Origin: JAAYZH01 sp964479695
Lineage (GTDB): Bacteria; Bacillota; Clostridia; Saccharofermentanales; Fastidiosipilaceae
Length of the DNA stretch: 45,898 nucleotides
Assembly (NCBI GenBank): GCA_964479695.1
Contig: CAYZSO010000017.1
Coordinates: forward strand, 1 to 45,898
Direction: 5' to 3'
A program made the position numbers and the translations under genes. Of this stretch, positions 33,361-41,759 are shown one piece after another. Position 1 is the stretch's first letter. The number at the start of each line of letters is the position of its first letter. Under the pieces are notes generated by a model, which ran no database searches, had not been told where the DNA came from, and worked only from the letters and a program-made list of their open reading frames with translations.

Positions 33361-34935
33361 GCCAACACCGATGTAGCTATTCTTGATAAAAGCGATGCCG
33401 CCATAAATCGCACGGTATTGGGACGTCCAGGGAAGCATCAATTCCTGCATGCGAGCCGCAGATGTTGGTGTGCCGCCATCATAGCCCATAGCAAAGAGGA
33501 TGCCATTGGTACGGGGGCTGGAACCCTGGTAAGCGCCGATATTGAAGACATTGTAATAACGCTGCGAAGTATCGGCGTCGATTCCCAGAAGCGTCAGCGT
33601 TTCCTGGGGGACGGAGAGCTCGCCTTTGGCCGAATTAATTATGGTACTCCCTGTAGCCACTTCTGTCTTAATTCTCGTCCCGACGAAAACCGCCGACACG
33701 CGGTGGGCATTTGAAGCACTGATAATATCAGGAATCATTGCGAGAAGGTCACTATTTCCCGCAAAAAGATTCTGAAGCCGCTTATCCGAAGGCCCGTTAT
33801 CCGTATCGGTCAACTTCTCAAACATAAAAACATATTTATCGTTCAGCCAATTGCGCGGATCCATCGTGAAGAGTAGCCCGTCACGGGAAATTGCGTACCA
33901 ACCACCGGCGTCATACATCCGGGTGTCGGACATGTTCCGGTAGGCAGGCCAATTCGGAGTGAGGTTCCGGGCCGGCACTTGCAGCTCAACATCCACAGCA
34001 TATTCAAGGCTGAAATCGTGGTTGTAGGGCACAAACTTCCAATTGGGATGATCTTGATGCATCTTATTGAGGCTCTCGCGATAGGAGGCAGGGAAGGAGT
34101 TAAGTACGGCCTCCCATTCGGCTGCCGTGTACGCGGCGCCACCTGGAGTAGGGTCAGTCCCTCCAGGCCCCGGTGTCGGTGTGACCGTTCCCGGGCCGGG
34201 CGTAGGCGTAGGTTTGGGCGGGACCGGTGTCGGCACTGCGCCTGTGTTCACCGTAACAAGCTGTTTGGTGCTGTCTTCGACAACCATCACATAGGCGACA
34301 TTGCCGTTGTAATTCAGCTGATACCAGCGGTTTCCGCCGGCGTGCGCATCCCCGGTAACGACGTTGGTCACAGTGAATTTATAGCCCTGTGAGAGGACAC
34401 CATAGCGCTCGGAAGTGCTCGTCGCGTAAGCGCGGACGCTGTAGCCGTTGCTGTTGCGGACTTCAACGGAGTCGCCGACTTTGGCCAAAGTCGCCTGAGG
34501 CACTGCAGGAGTAGGACTTGGAGTCGGTGCAGGAGTCGGTGTACCCGTAGAGGCGGGGATCACAATTTGGCGGCTCACGTCAGCGCTTAAATAACCGGTG
34601 AAGCCATTGGGTGCCTGCGCATCGGGTGCGTAGTAGACCTTATACCACTGGTCACCCCAGGGCTGCATTTCCCCGGTCACACGCTCTTGCACGAGGTACA
34701 CTTCATCATTTTCCGCATACCAGAAAAGTCCGGAAGTCGTGTTCGGCTCCCTGCGAATGTTCATGCGTAGACCAGGAGCCATTTTCACAGAGTCACCCGG
34801 ATCGGCATATTGGCCGGTAACTGCATAAATGGGTGTTCGTGGAATCAGTGAAAAGAGTAGAGAAAAGATCAGCAACACGGCTTCAAGCCGGATGAGTTTA
34901 CTGGCAGTCCGTCTGGATTCTTGTCTGGATGTCAC
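33358..34935 (-). CDS. 5' part of split cell-wall glucosaminidase with two SH3 domains
   Basis: Exported peptidoglycan hydrolase (endo-beta-N-acetylglucosaminidase family) that would cleave glycan strands at division or wall turnover. GTG start with AGGAGG. Signal peptide (LEAVLLIFSLLFSLIPRTPIYA), SH3 domain 1 (about 40-125, with RREPNTTSGLFWYAEND and QWYKVYYAP), SH3 domain 2 (about 150-230, SNGYSVRAYATSTSERYG and RWYQLNYNGNVAYVMV), a Pro/Gly linker, and the glucosaminidase domain from about 290 with candidate catalytic E425 in GTRIKTEVATG and YYNVFNIGAYQGSSPRTNG. It stops at TAG after FIKNSYIGVG, cutting the domain about 40-50 residues early. Read through, the full protein would be about 816 residues. 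A perfect 16-base palindrome core lies at 34477-34492 (TLAKVGDSV). Confidence 0.8.
   Translation of the reverse strand: MTSRQESRRTASKLIRLEAVLLIFSLLFSLIPRTPIYAVTGQYADPGDSVKMAPGLRMNIRREPNTTSGLFWYAENDEVYLVQERVTGEMQPWGDQWYKVYYAPDAQAPNGFTGYLSADVSRQIVIPASTGTPTPAPTPSPTPAVPQATLAKVGDSVEVRNSNGYSVRAYATSTSERYGVLSQGYKFTVTNVVTGDAHAGGNRWYQLNYNGNVAYVMVVEDSTKQLVTVNTGAVPTPVPPKPTPTPGPGTVTPTPGPGGTDPTPGGAAYTAAEWEAVLNSFPASYRESLNKMHQDHPNWKFVPYNHDFSLEYAVDVELQVPARNLTPNWPAYRNMSDTRMYDAGGWYAISRDGLLFTMDPRNWLNDKYVFMFEKLTDTDNGPSDKRLQNLFAGNSDLLAMIPDIISASNAHRVSAVFVGTRIKTEVATGSTIINSAKGELSVPQETLTLLGIDADTSQRYYNVFNIGAYQGSSPRTNGILFAMGYDGGTPTSAARMQELMLPWTSQYRAIYGGIAFIKNSYIGVG
34477..34492. repeat. Dispersed palindrome, 16-base perfect copy
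   Basis: GACTTTGGCCAAAGTC with flanking GTCGCC and CGCC. It sits at the start of the second SH3 domain of the glucosaminidase. Confidence 0.85.
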
Positions 34936-35008
34936 GATAGACCTCCTAATAATTACCTGATTTATTGAAATCAGATTACGGGATTATTTCAAAATTGTTA
35001 CGAGGAGC

Positions 35009-35038
35009 ATTATAACCAACAAAATCATTCATCGTCTA
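35009..35038 (-). promoter_or_regulatory. Promoter of the wall-hydrolase/cohesin operon
   Basis: Minus strand: -35 TAGACG (35038-35033, four of six), 18-base spacer, -10 TATAAT (35014-35009). A seven-base inverted repeat TTGAAAT/ATTTCAA (34965-34971, 34986-34992) lies in the leader. Confidence 0.45.
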
Positions 35039-35102
35039 GGGGTAATCTCCTCAAATATTGTTGGCCAAAGCCCCCGAGCTTATGTATGCTTCTTTTATCC
35101 TA

Positions 35103-35111
35103 TGGTAAAAT
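35103..35111 (+). promoter_or_regulatory. Extended -10 of the rpiB promoter
   Basis: TGGTAAAAT, 45 bases upstream of the rpiB start. A palindrome right half (GGCCAAAGCCCCC, 35063-35075) lies just upstream. No clear -35. Confidence 0.35.
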
Positions 35112-35155
35112 ATTTATGATAATTATGCAATTTTTTCAAAGCGGAGGGGATTTAC

Positions 35156-35611
35156 ATGGCGAAGATCGCAATTGGCGCTGATCATGGTGGGTTTGAGCTC
35201 AAGGAATTTTTGATCGGCAAATTCCGTGAAACCGAATCGGAATACGAAATCATCGACTGCGGCATCTATTCACTTGAGCGTGCCGATTATCCTGATTTGG
35301 CACAGGTAGTGTGTCGCCATGTCGTTTCGGGCGATGCGGAGGTCGGGATCGTCCTTTGCGGGACCGGAATCGGCATCAGCATTGCCGCGAACAAGATTAA
35401 GGGAATTCGCGCGGGTCTCTGCGCAGAATCTTATTCCGCGCGCATGGCACATGAGCATAACAACTGTAACGTGATCGCTTTGGGTGGCAGGACAACCGGT
35501 CCTGAGCTGGCTTGGGATATCGTGCAATCCTTTTTGCATGCGAAATTCCAGGGGGGCCGCCACCAGGTCAGAGTCGACAAAATTATGGACTTGGAGGAGA
35601 AGGGCTGCTGA
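35156..35611 (+). CDS. rpiB: Ribose-5-phosphate isomerase B
   Basis: Interconverts ribose 5-phosphate and ribulose 5-phosphate in the non-oxidative pentose phosphate pathway. 151 residues, the standard RpiB/LacAB length. IGADHGGFELKE (sugar-phosphate binding), IIDCGIYSLERADYPDLA, IVLCGTGIGISIAANKIKGIRAGLC (active-site Cys and GTGIG loop), and AHEHNNCNVIALGGRTTGPELAWDIV are all family signatures. GCGGAGGGG precedes the ATG. The large downstream gene starts 42 bases later. Confidence 0.95.
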   Translation: MAKIAIGADHGGFELKEFLIGKFRETESEYEIIDCGIYSLERADYPDLAQVVCRHVVSGDAEVGIVLCGTGIGISIAANKIKGIRAGLCAESYSARMAHEHNNCNVIALGGRTTGPELAWDIVQSFLHAKFQGGRHQVRVDKIMDLEEKGC

Positions 35612-35653
35612 TGAGGGTCTCCCTCACATCTCTCACATCCCTCGGGTTTAACC

Positions 35654-38600
35654 ATGACAAAAGAAGAAATCAGAAACGTCCTCGGCTACTGGTACCATAA
35701 AGAGTTATATAAGCCATTACCGCCTGAGCCTGACTTCGCCGGCACTTTCCCTTGGGAGGACAGCGAGCCGGATTCTACGCCTGTGACGTATCATCTCTCC
35801 GGCGGCAGAGCAGTAGTCAAGGATCTTCAGGACTTTTTTGGCCAAAGCCGCAGCTCCGACCTCTTCTTCCTCGATCGGGATCAGGAGACTGTTTTCTATA
35901 CACTCTCCCTTGACCAGCAAGGCCGCTATGTGAAGGATAGTTTCCGCCTAAGTTATTTTTGCTGGGCGATTTCGCGAGTGCAAGGTGAAGAGGAGCCGTC
36001 CCTTAATCCTGCGCTTTGTGAAGAGTTGAACATTGAGCTGGATGAGGAACTTCGCCAGGCGAACCCTTCCTTTACCGATGACATTATTCACGCCCTTACA
36101 AACTCCATTGCCCAGCTCCTCTACGGCGAGCGGACGTTGCCGGCGGACCTGAATGCCTTTTCTCTGACCACGAATTTTCCGGAGGATTCTCTGCTCCTGA
36201 CCGAACTTCGTCAGGCGGCTGGAAGAATCACCGCGCGCGATCAGGTCATGGATTACGCCGCAGGCCTCACAGAAGAACCTAAACTGGCGAATCTCCATGA
36301 CGCAGATATTTGGAAACAGTATTTGAAACCGGAAGACTACCCCTTGACCCAATGGCCGGATGCTGAAGATTTGAATTTGAGTCAGCAATGGGTGGTCAAT
36401 CGGGTGACCGATCCCGGAGCCCGGGGGAAGATCATGGCTTTTCATGCGCCTTCCCGAACTGGCCGCGATAAGATCATTACCGATATCGTGGCAGACTCCA
36501 TCTATAAGAAAGCGGAGCTGTTGGCGGCTTTGGCCAAACCATCCGACGCATTCACGATGCGACGTTTTGCCTTCCCACCGAACGATTTCTCCGGGAATTT
36601 CTATGTGCCGCTCTTGGAACTAAGCAATCAACAGGTGCAGATCACGGCTGATAATCGGGCGGTGCTGGAAATTATGCTCCACATCCTGACTGACCGGGAT
36701 CAAGCGGACAGGCAGGCGGCTCATACGGATGCGTTCGATGCGTCGGAAGCAAAGGAGCTTTACTTCACGAAATTTGCCGGCCAATATCTGGACTCGGATG
36801 CCTGGGGTTTGTCGGCGGTTATCTTGGCGAAAGATCAGGACCTGAAGCGCTTGGTTGAAGGCTTGCTGCCGTTGATGTCTCCGCAAGCGTCCGGTTGGCA
36901 GAATCTCTCCACTACGGAGGAGCGTTTGCTCAGCTGGGATGAGGCGAAGAATCGCTTCTTCCGGGCGAAGGATAAAGTGGAGAAAAAACTCGAGAATTTG
37001 GCGACCACCTATGCGGCCAGTGAAGAGGCTGCGGCGATCGAGGTTGAGAAAGAAGAGATTTCCCTGCGGATTGAGACCATGCGGATCGAATCGCAGAAAA
37101 CCTCCCGTGAGCTGGCTGCAGTGGAAAGCGAGATCCGCACAGCCCGCTTGCACTTGGATGGGCGAGAAGATGACTTGAGGCACCTACATAAGGAGATGCG
37201 CGGCTTTGGCCGAATTCTCTTCAAACTCTTCCGAGTGGGCAAATATGCGCCCGAAGTGCGTGTGCTGGAACAGCAGATCGCGGAGAGTCGCGAGGAACTG
37301 AGGCGCAGGGAAAATCGGCAGCAGGAGGTTTCCAGGGAGAACCGCGACCAGCGCTTGAAACTTGAACTTCTTGAGAAGCAACTGGAGATCAAAGAGCAGC
37401 AGCTGCTCGAGAGACGCCCAGCTACGGATCTGATGAAGGCGGCCCTGGGGCGGAACTATGCGGATCACTGGTTTTATAAGTCCCTTGAGAGCGAAGAGAC
37501 TCAAGCGGCTTGCCCTTGGATGGATTTTGAATTTGCGTCCCTCCGTGAGCGCTTGCTGAAGGCTTCGTTTGATCTTCTGAAATCTTTTGTCATTCATGCT
37601 TCGGAAGTGTCGCAGAACTTGAATCGTCTGGATCTCTTGCTGAAAGGCTCCTATACAGAAGAGGATGTGGAATATGCGTTGCCCTCCCTCTTACATACCT
37701 TGCAGCTGATTGTGCCTGTGACACTAATCCCGCAAGACTACATGCGCGAACTGATGAAACATGGGCGCAAAGCGGAAAATGGCACGCTGATCATTCTTGA
37801 CCCGGAGCGCAGTGAGCCGGCTGAATTGGTGGGTCCGATCTGGCGCTCGAATAAGACGATTACTCTGGGTGACCACTTACAGTTGGCGAGGCGCAAGACG
37901 CCTGACATCCGCTTCTTGCACGTCCTGGCTCGGAATTTCCGCTTGCCGGAAGTGTACAGTCATCCGGATTATTCTGCGGCGGATTTCCTTCAGGGGACGC
38001 AGGAATGGGTGTTTCAGTTGGATGGCCAAACGACGCCGTTCCCGATGACCGGCCGGCGCTTCCTCACGGAACCCCTCTGGAGCTTGGATAATGAGCTCAG
38101 TTGGGGCGGCCGTTTATATGGCACGGCTCAAGAGAGTGTGACGATGGAGCGGTCTTTCTTGAACTCTTCTTCGTGGCTGGAAATCGGTGGCGAGTGCAGC
38201 CCCGAATCTCTGTTCGTTCCGCTCCAGGCGGATCTATTGACGGATCAAATTGCAACTTACGTGGAGCGGCACAAGGCGCTTCCGGAGATTAGTATTGTTT
38301 GTTATTTCCCTTCGGTTTACCAAGGCTTTTGCGACTATGTGGCGGAAGTCTGGCAGAAAGAAGATAGTGTTTTCCTGCTGCACTTCTCTGCGGAGGAGAT
38401 TTCTCACTGGCTTCAGGAGCACGTCTTCCTTCTGAGCCAATGGGATGGCCGGGTGCGGGAGGAAGTCGTTTTCCTGACCGGAGGAGCGGAGGATACCCCG
38501 CTCGAAACGATGGATCGATTCACCCTTTCTGCGAAACCTTTGCATACGCTGTTTAATACGGTCAGCGGGCGTCTCGAGATCATCGGCGATCCGGCCGTTT

Positions 38601-39589
38601 GGGCGAATCGGCCGCCTCTCGACAAAATCTACAACAGCCTGAATCGAGACAACACGCCTCAAGGTCTGTACCGAAAAACCGTTGTTTTCATCCGGGCGGG
38701 TCGCACAGCGGAAGATCGAGAGGACATGATCAGCGATACGGACAGCCATCTAAGTGAGGAGGGGGAAGAGGAGCTTCGCCTGAAAGGCCCTTACCCCGAG
38801 ACGGCGGCGTACTATACGTCCGGGCTTGTCCGGGCGAAAGAAAGCCTGCGAATCTTGTTCCCCAATGTCCATCTGAAATTGGAGCGCGCGGATTTTAACG
38901 AAGCGCAACTCCGCGACTGGGTCAAGGAAGACTACGACCCTGTGGAAGCCAAAGCCTTCATCCAATGCTGGTACGCCGGCGATGATCTGGGCGAAGAGGT
39001 CGAAACGTACAAGCACCTTCTGAAACGCTGCCAGGACGCCGTCAATACGCTCTTGATGGAACTTGAGCGCGTGGGTTCGGCCAGCGCGACTGTGGTGACG
39101 CATAAATTATGGCTCCGAACCTATTTCATGAATCTCCAAGATCATGCTGAGCATTACGATCCCTACATCTCCTTCAATCATGGCGAAGGTTTCCGGGTCG
39201 AATACCACAAGGTCGGCAAGCAATGGAAACCCGGCAAGGTTGACCTGATCCCGGGCTCTTCCGCAGTACAGGAGGATTATGCGATTCCGGAAGACCACAC
39301 GACTGAGGGTTCTCCCTCGCTACCGGAAGCTCAGGCGACTGCGGGTTCTCCCGCGTCATCGGAAGTTCAGTCGGCTGCGGGTTCTCCCGCGTCATCGGAA
39401 GTTCAGGCGGCTCCTGTAGTTCGTAAGGCTCCGGAAATTCATTTGGCTCAGGAAGTTCAAGAGACGCCGGACGACCTTCCGATGCCCGACGACCTCGCAT
39501 CACCCGACGACCTCGCGACACCCGACGACCTCGCGGCACCCGACGACTCCGCGACACCGGACGATTCATCAGCTTATGATGTTCGCTAA
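35654..39589 (+). CDS. Decayed SF1 helicase-histidine phosphatase fusion (double pseudoenzyme)
   Basis: 1311 residues, not a characterised gene. Residues about 240-1005 follow the layout of large Upf1/Dna2-like SF1 helicases with an inserted coiled coil, but the motifs are broken. The Walker A position reads FHAPSRTGRDKII (264-275) instead of GPPGTGKT, though followed by the usual IVADSIYKKAELLAALAKPSDAF. A coiled coil lies at about 430-595. The DEAGQ position reads DPERS (716-720), followed by VGPIWRSNKTITLGDHLQL. A histidine-phosphatase-like domain follows (about 1008-1215): RHG is RAG (R1014, A1015, G1016), while SGLVRAKES (R1060) and VVTHKLW (H1150) remain. The tail is PDDLA/SPASSEVQ repeats. 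Its end overlaps the kinase start by 14 bases. Probably a scaffold or sensor; function unknown. Confidence 0.6.
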   Translation: MTKEEIRNVLGYWYHKELYKPLPPEPDFAGTFPWEDSEPDSTPVTYHLSGGRAVVKDLQDFFGQSRSSDLFFLDRDQETVFYTLSLDQQGRYVKDSFRLSYFCWAISRVQGEEEPSLNPALCEELNIELDEELRQANPSFTDDIIHALTNSIAQLLYGERTLPADLNAFSLTTNFPEDSLLLTELRQAAGRITARDQVMDYAAGLTEEPKLANLHDADIWKQYLKPEDYPLTQWPDAEDLNLSQQWVVNRVTDPGARGKIMAFHAPSRTGRDKIITDIVADSIYKKAELLAALAKPSDAFTMRRFAFPPNDFSGNFYVPLLELSNQQVQITADNRAVLEIMLHILTDRDQADRQAAHTDAFDASEAKELYFTKFAGQYLDSDAWGLSAVILAKDQDLKRLVEGLLPLMSPQASGWQNLSTTEERLLSWDEAKNRFFRAKDKVEKKLENLATTYAASEEAAAIEVEKEEISLRIETMRIESQKTSRELAAVESEIRTARLHLDGREDDLRHLHKEMRGFGRILFKLFRVGKYAPEVRVLEQQIAESREELRRRENRQQEVSRENRDQRLKLELLEKQLEIKEQQLLERRPATDLMKAALGRNYADHWFYKSLESEETQAACPWMDFEFASLRERLLKASFDLLKSFVIHASEVSQNLNRLDLLLKGSYTEEDVEYALPSLLHTLQLIVPVTLIPQDYMRELMKHGRKAENGTLIILDPERSEPAELVGPIWRSNKTITLGDHLQLARRKTPDIRFLHVLARNFRLPEVYSHPDYSAADFLQGTQEWVFQLDGQTTPFPMTGRRFLTEPLWSLDNELSWGGRLYGTAQESVTMERSFLNSSSWLEIGGECSPESLFVPLQADLLTDQIATYVERHKALPEISIVCYFPSVYQGFCDYVAEVWQKEDSVFLLHFSAEEISHWLQEHVFLLSQWDGRVREEVVFLTGGAEDTPLETMDRFTLSAKPLHTLFNTVSGRLEIIGDPAVWANRPPLDKIYNSLNRDNTPQGLYRKTVVFIRAGRTAEDREDMISDTDSHLSEEGEEELRLKGPYPETAAYYTSGLVRAKESLRILFPNVHLKLERADFNEAQLRDWVKEDYDPVEAKAFIQCWYAGDDLGEEVETYKHLLKRCQDAVNTLLMELERVGSASATVVTHKLWLRTYFMNLQDHAEHYDPYISFNHGEGFRVEYHKVGKQWKPGKVDLIPGSSAVQEDYAIPEDHTTEGSPSLPEAQATAGSPASSEVQSAAGSPASSEVQAAPVVRKAPEIHLAQEVQETPDDLPMPDDLASPDDLATPDDLAAPDDSATPDDSSAYDVR
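39330..39570. repeat. In-frame tail repeats of the 1311-residue protein
   Basis: Units of about 39 bases (GCGGGTTCTCCCGCGTCATC plus GGAAGTTCAG) at 39340-39415, and 15-base GACGACCTCGC units at 39465-39560, adjoining the stop codon. Confidence 0.85.
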
Positions 39590-40727
39590 GCATTACAGAC
39601 TATTGCGTTATGCCCTTCTGATTCTGCAGTTTAGTGTCTTGTTTCGCGAAGTCACGGGGGCTTCTGATCTCCGCATGGTCCTGTCCCTGCTGATTTTCAT
39701 CAACAACCAGATCCGCTACTATTTGTGGGAAAATCGGCTGGTGCTGAGTTTGCTTTCCGTCGCGGCAGAGCTGTTTTTCCTCATGTATTGGCCTTTTGCG
39801 GAGCCCTTTACGCTGCTCTTTTCGCTGACTCCGCTCATGCTGGATCTGGCCTTTCTTAACGTGAATGGGGTGCCTCGCTACGCGATCCTCGCCGTTCCGA
39901 CTGCGTATTTCATTTTGCGTGCCTACACATTTTCCAACTTTTGGTGGGGGCTCGCAGCAGTGGTGGTCATCACGTATGTGTTTTATTTGCTGGAGCAGCT
40001 GTCGGGGGCTTTGGCCAAAGCCGCCGCCTCCAACCTCCGTGCTGAGAGCGACTTACAAGCCCTGCAGCAAGATCTGAAACTTCGCCGGAATGAAATTGAG
40101 AATCGGGAAGAGCTGGTCATTTTACGTGAGCGCAACCGCATCTCACGGGATATCCATGATTCTGTCGGCCATGGATTCTCCACGATCAGCATCCAACTTT
40201 CGGCGATCGAGAAAATCGCCCCTTACGAGCCTGAGCAGGCAGCGTCGATGGCAAAAGCGCTGGGTGAATTTTCCCGAGACAGTCTGGCCCGGATCCGCCA
40301 GGCACTCCGTGAACTCAAGCCTCAGACCTATTCGGCCTACGAGACAGTGCTTCTTCTCGACGATTTGTGCTCGAAGACGGCGAAACTCAGCAACATGGCC
40401 ATCCATTTTCGCCACACCGGAAATGTCCGTACGATTGGTGAGGAACAGAGTCAGGCGCTCTATGCCATAACCCAGGAATTTCTCGCGAATTCGTCTCGGC
40501 ACGGCAAAGCCGCCAATGTCTGGATCCATTTACATTTCCGCGATGATGAACTGGTTTATAATCTTGAGGATGACGGCGTCGGCTGCCCACCGGACACGCC
40601 GCTTGGTATTGGCCTTCGCAGCATGGGCGAGCGTGTCCGTGAAAATCACGGCACGTGGCTATGGCAAGGGCAGCCCGGTTTCCGGGTCAAAGTCATTTTG
40701 CCGCTGCTGCTCGAGGCTGACGATTGA
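39576..40727 (+). CDS. Sensor histidine kinase, HisKA_3 (DesK/LiaS/NarX-like)
   Basis: Membrane sensor that phosphorylates the response regulator encoded next. 383 residues with five or six N-terminal helices (to about 145) and no large extracellular domain, so it probably senses within the membrane. The dimerisation helix has RERNRISRDIHDSVGHGFST with phospho-acceptor H194. The ATPase has QEFLANSSRHGKAANVWI (N box), DDGVGCP (G1) and GIGLRSMGERV (G2). The ATG lies inside the end of the preceding gene, suggesting translational coupling. A perfect palindrome core plus both arms (40005-40036) encodes GALAKAAAS between the last helix and the coiled coil. Confidence 0.92.
   Translation: MMFAKHYRLLRYALLILQFSVLFREVTGASDLRMVLSLLIFINNQIRYYLWENRLVLSLLSVAAELFFLMYWPFAEPFTLLFSLTPLMLDLAFLNVNGVPRYAILAVPTAYFILRAYTFSNFWWGLAAVVVITYVFYLLEQLSGALAKAAASNLRAESDLQALQQDLKLRRNEIENREELVILRERNRISRDIHDSVGHGFSTISIQLSAIEKIAPYEPEQAASMAKALGEFSRDSLARIRQALRELKPQTYSAYETVLLLDDLCSKTAKLSNMAIHFRHTGNVRTIGEEQSQALYAITQEFLANSSRHGKAANVWIHLHFRDDELVYNLEDDGVGCPPDTPLGIGLRSMGERVRENHGTWLWQGQPGFRVKVILPLLLEADD
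40005..40036. repeat. Dispersed palindrome in the kinase linker
   Basis: GGGGGCTTTGGCCAAAGCC with right arm GCCGCCTCC; 16 bases of perfect symmetry at 40007-40022. Confidence 0.85.
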
Positions 40728-40842
40728 GGCTGATGATTTGGCTGATGATTTGGCTGACGATTGAGGCTGATGTTTGAGACTGAAGATTGAGGCTGAAGAT
40801 TGAGGCTGACGATTGAGGCTGACGATTGAGGCTGACGATTGA
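40715..40842. repeat. Ten-unit stop-codon-bearing tandem duplication after the kinase gene
   Basis: Ten 12-13 base units of GGCTGACGATTGA. Unit 1 is the kinase end (EADD-stop); most of the others keep the TGA. They fill nearly the whole spacer to the response regulator. Confidence 0.92.
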
Positions 40843-40863
40843 GGAGGCTAGAGGAGGATATCC

Positions 40864-41643
40864 ATGTCTGAACAATCCGCAAAAGTCAGAGTGCTCTTGG
40901 TCGATGATGAGAAACTCATTCGCCAGGGACTCCGGGTTCTTCTTAGCTTGAATCCCCGAATTGAAATTGTCGGCGAGGCGGCTGATGGCCTCGAGGCGAT
41001 CTCGCTTGCTGCTGAACTGAATCCACAAGTTGTCCTCATGGATATCCGTATGCCTAACCTAGATGGCCGCGAAGCGACACGCGTCATTTGCGAACAGAAC
41101 GGCGGGGTTCGCGTGCTGATTCTGACTACTTTTTCTGACATGCAATACATCCGTGAAGCGATGCGGAATGGCGCTTCTGGCTACTTACTGAAGGACTCGT
41201 CTCCTGAACTTATTGCTGAAAGCATCTTGGCTGTGGCCAAGGACGTCATGGCTTTTCACCCCGACATTGCCTCGAAACTGCTTGACCCGCCACCCGCGGC
41301 GGGTGCTGCGGTGCCTTTGGCGACGGCGCCATCTTCGGCAGCGCCACAGGCCGCGGGAGCGCCATCTTCGGCAGCGCCACAGGCCAAGGGGGCGGCGGTG
41401 GATGCGCCGTCAGCGGAAGAGCGCGCTTCTGTTGTTCGGGAGGCAGGCTTGAGCACAAGTCAGGTGGATATTATCAAACTTGTTGCTTCGGGTCATTCCA
41501 ACAATGAGATTGCGGAAATTTTGTATCTTTCAGAAGGGACCATCAAGAACAAAATTTCCATCATATTGCAAACGTTGAATCTGCGTGACCGCACACAGCT
41601 CGCGATTTTTGCTTGGGAAAACCATATTATGGATAAAAAGTAA
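40864..41643 (+). CDS. Response regulator, NarL/FixJ family
   Basis: Transcription regulator paired with the upstream kinase. Receiver domain 1-120: LLVDDEKLIRQGL, phospho-acceptor D60 in VVLMDIRMPNLDG, T/S in ILTTFSD and K in YLLKDSSPE. LuxR-type HTH near 190-255: STSQVDIIKLVASGHSNNEIAEILYLSEGTIKNKISIILQTL. The linker between them (about 140-180) is expanded with APSSAAPQA repeats. GAGGAGG precedes the ATG. The likely target is the ABC exporter operon that follows, by analogy with Lia/Bce-type systems (inference). Confidence 0.94.
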   Translation: MSEQSAKVRVLLVDDEKLIRQGLRVLLSLNPRIEIVGEAADGLEAISLAAELNPQVVLMDIRMPNLDGREATRVICEQNGGVRVLILTTFSDMQYIREAMRNGASGYLLKDSSPELIAESILAVAKDVMAFHPDIASKLLDPPPAAGAAVPLATAPSSAAPQAAGAPSSAAPQAKGAAVDAPSAEERASVVREAGLSTSQVDIIKLVASGHSNNEIAEILYLSEGTIKNKISIILQTLNLRDRTQLAIFAWENHIMDKK

Positions 41644-41697
41644 CTCAAGTCATGTCATAAAAAAGTGACTCAAGTCATGTCAAAAAAGTGACTTGGG
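41635..41697. repeat. Stop-codon-bearing tandem duplication after the response regulator
   Basis: About 2.6 units of 23-24 bases (AAAAAGTGACTCAAGTCATG). The first includes the gene's own AAA AAG TAA end. A palindrome left half (GGGGGCGGCTTTGGCC, 41709-41724) follows. Confidence 0.88.
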
Positions 41698-41759
41698 TGA
41701 ATTCCTCTGGGGGCGGCTTTGGCCGATACTAAAGCCAACGAACGTAAGGAGGAACTACC

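Noticed and set aside
39576..39589. Frameshift joining the 1311-residue protein to the kinase
   Set aside because: Both genes are complete with normal ends; a 14-base overlap with an internal ATG is ordinary translational coupling.
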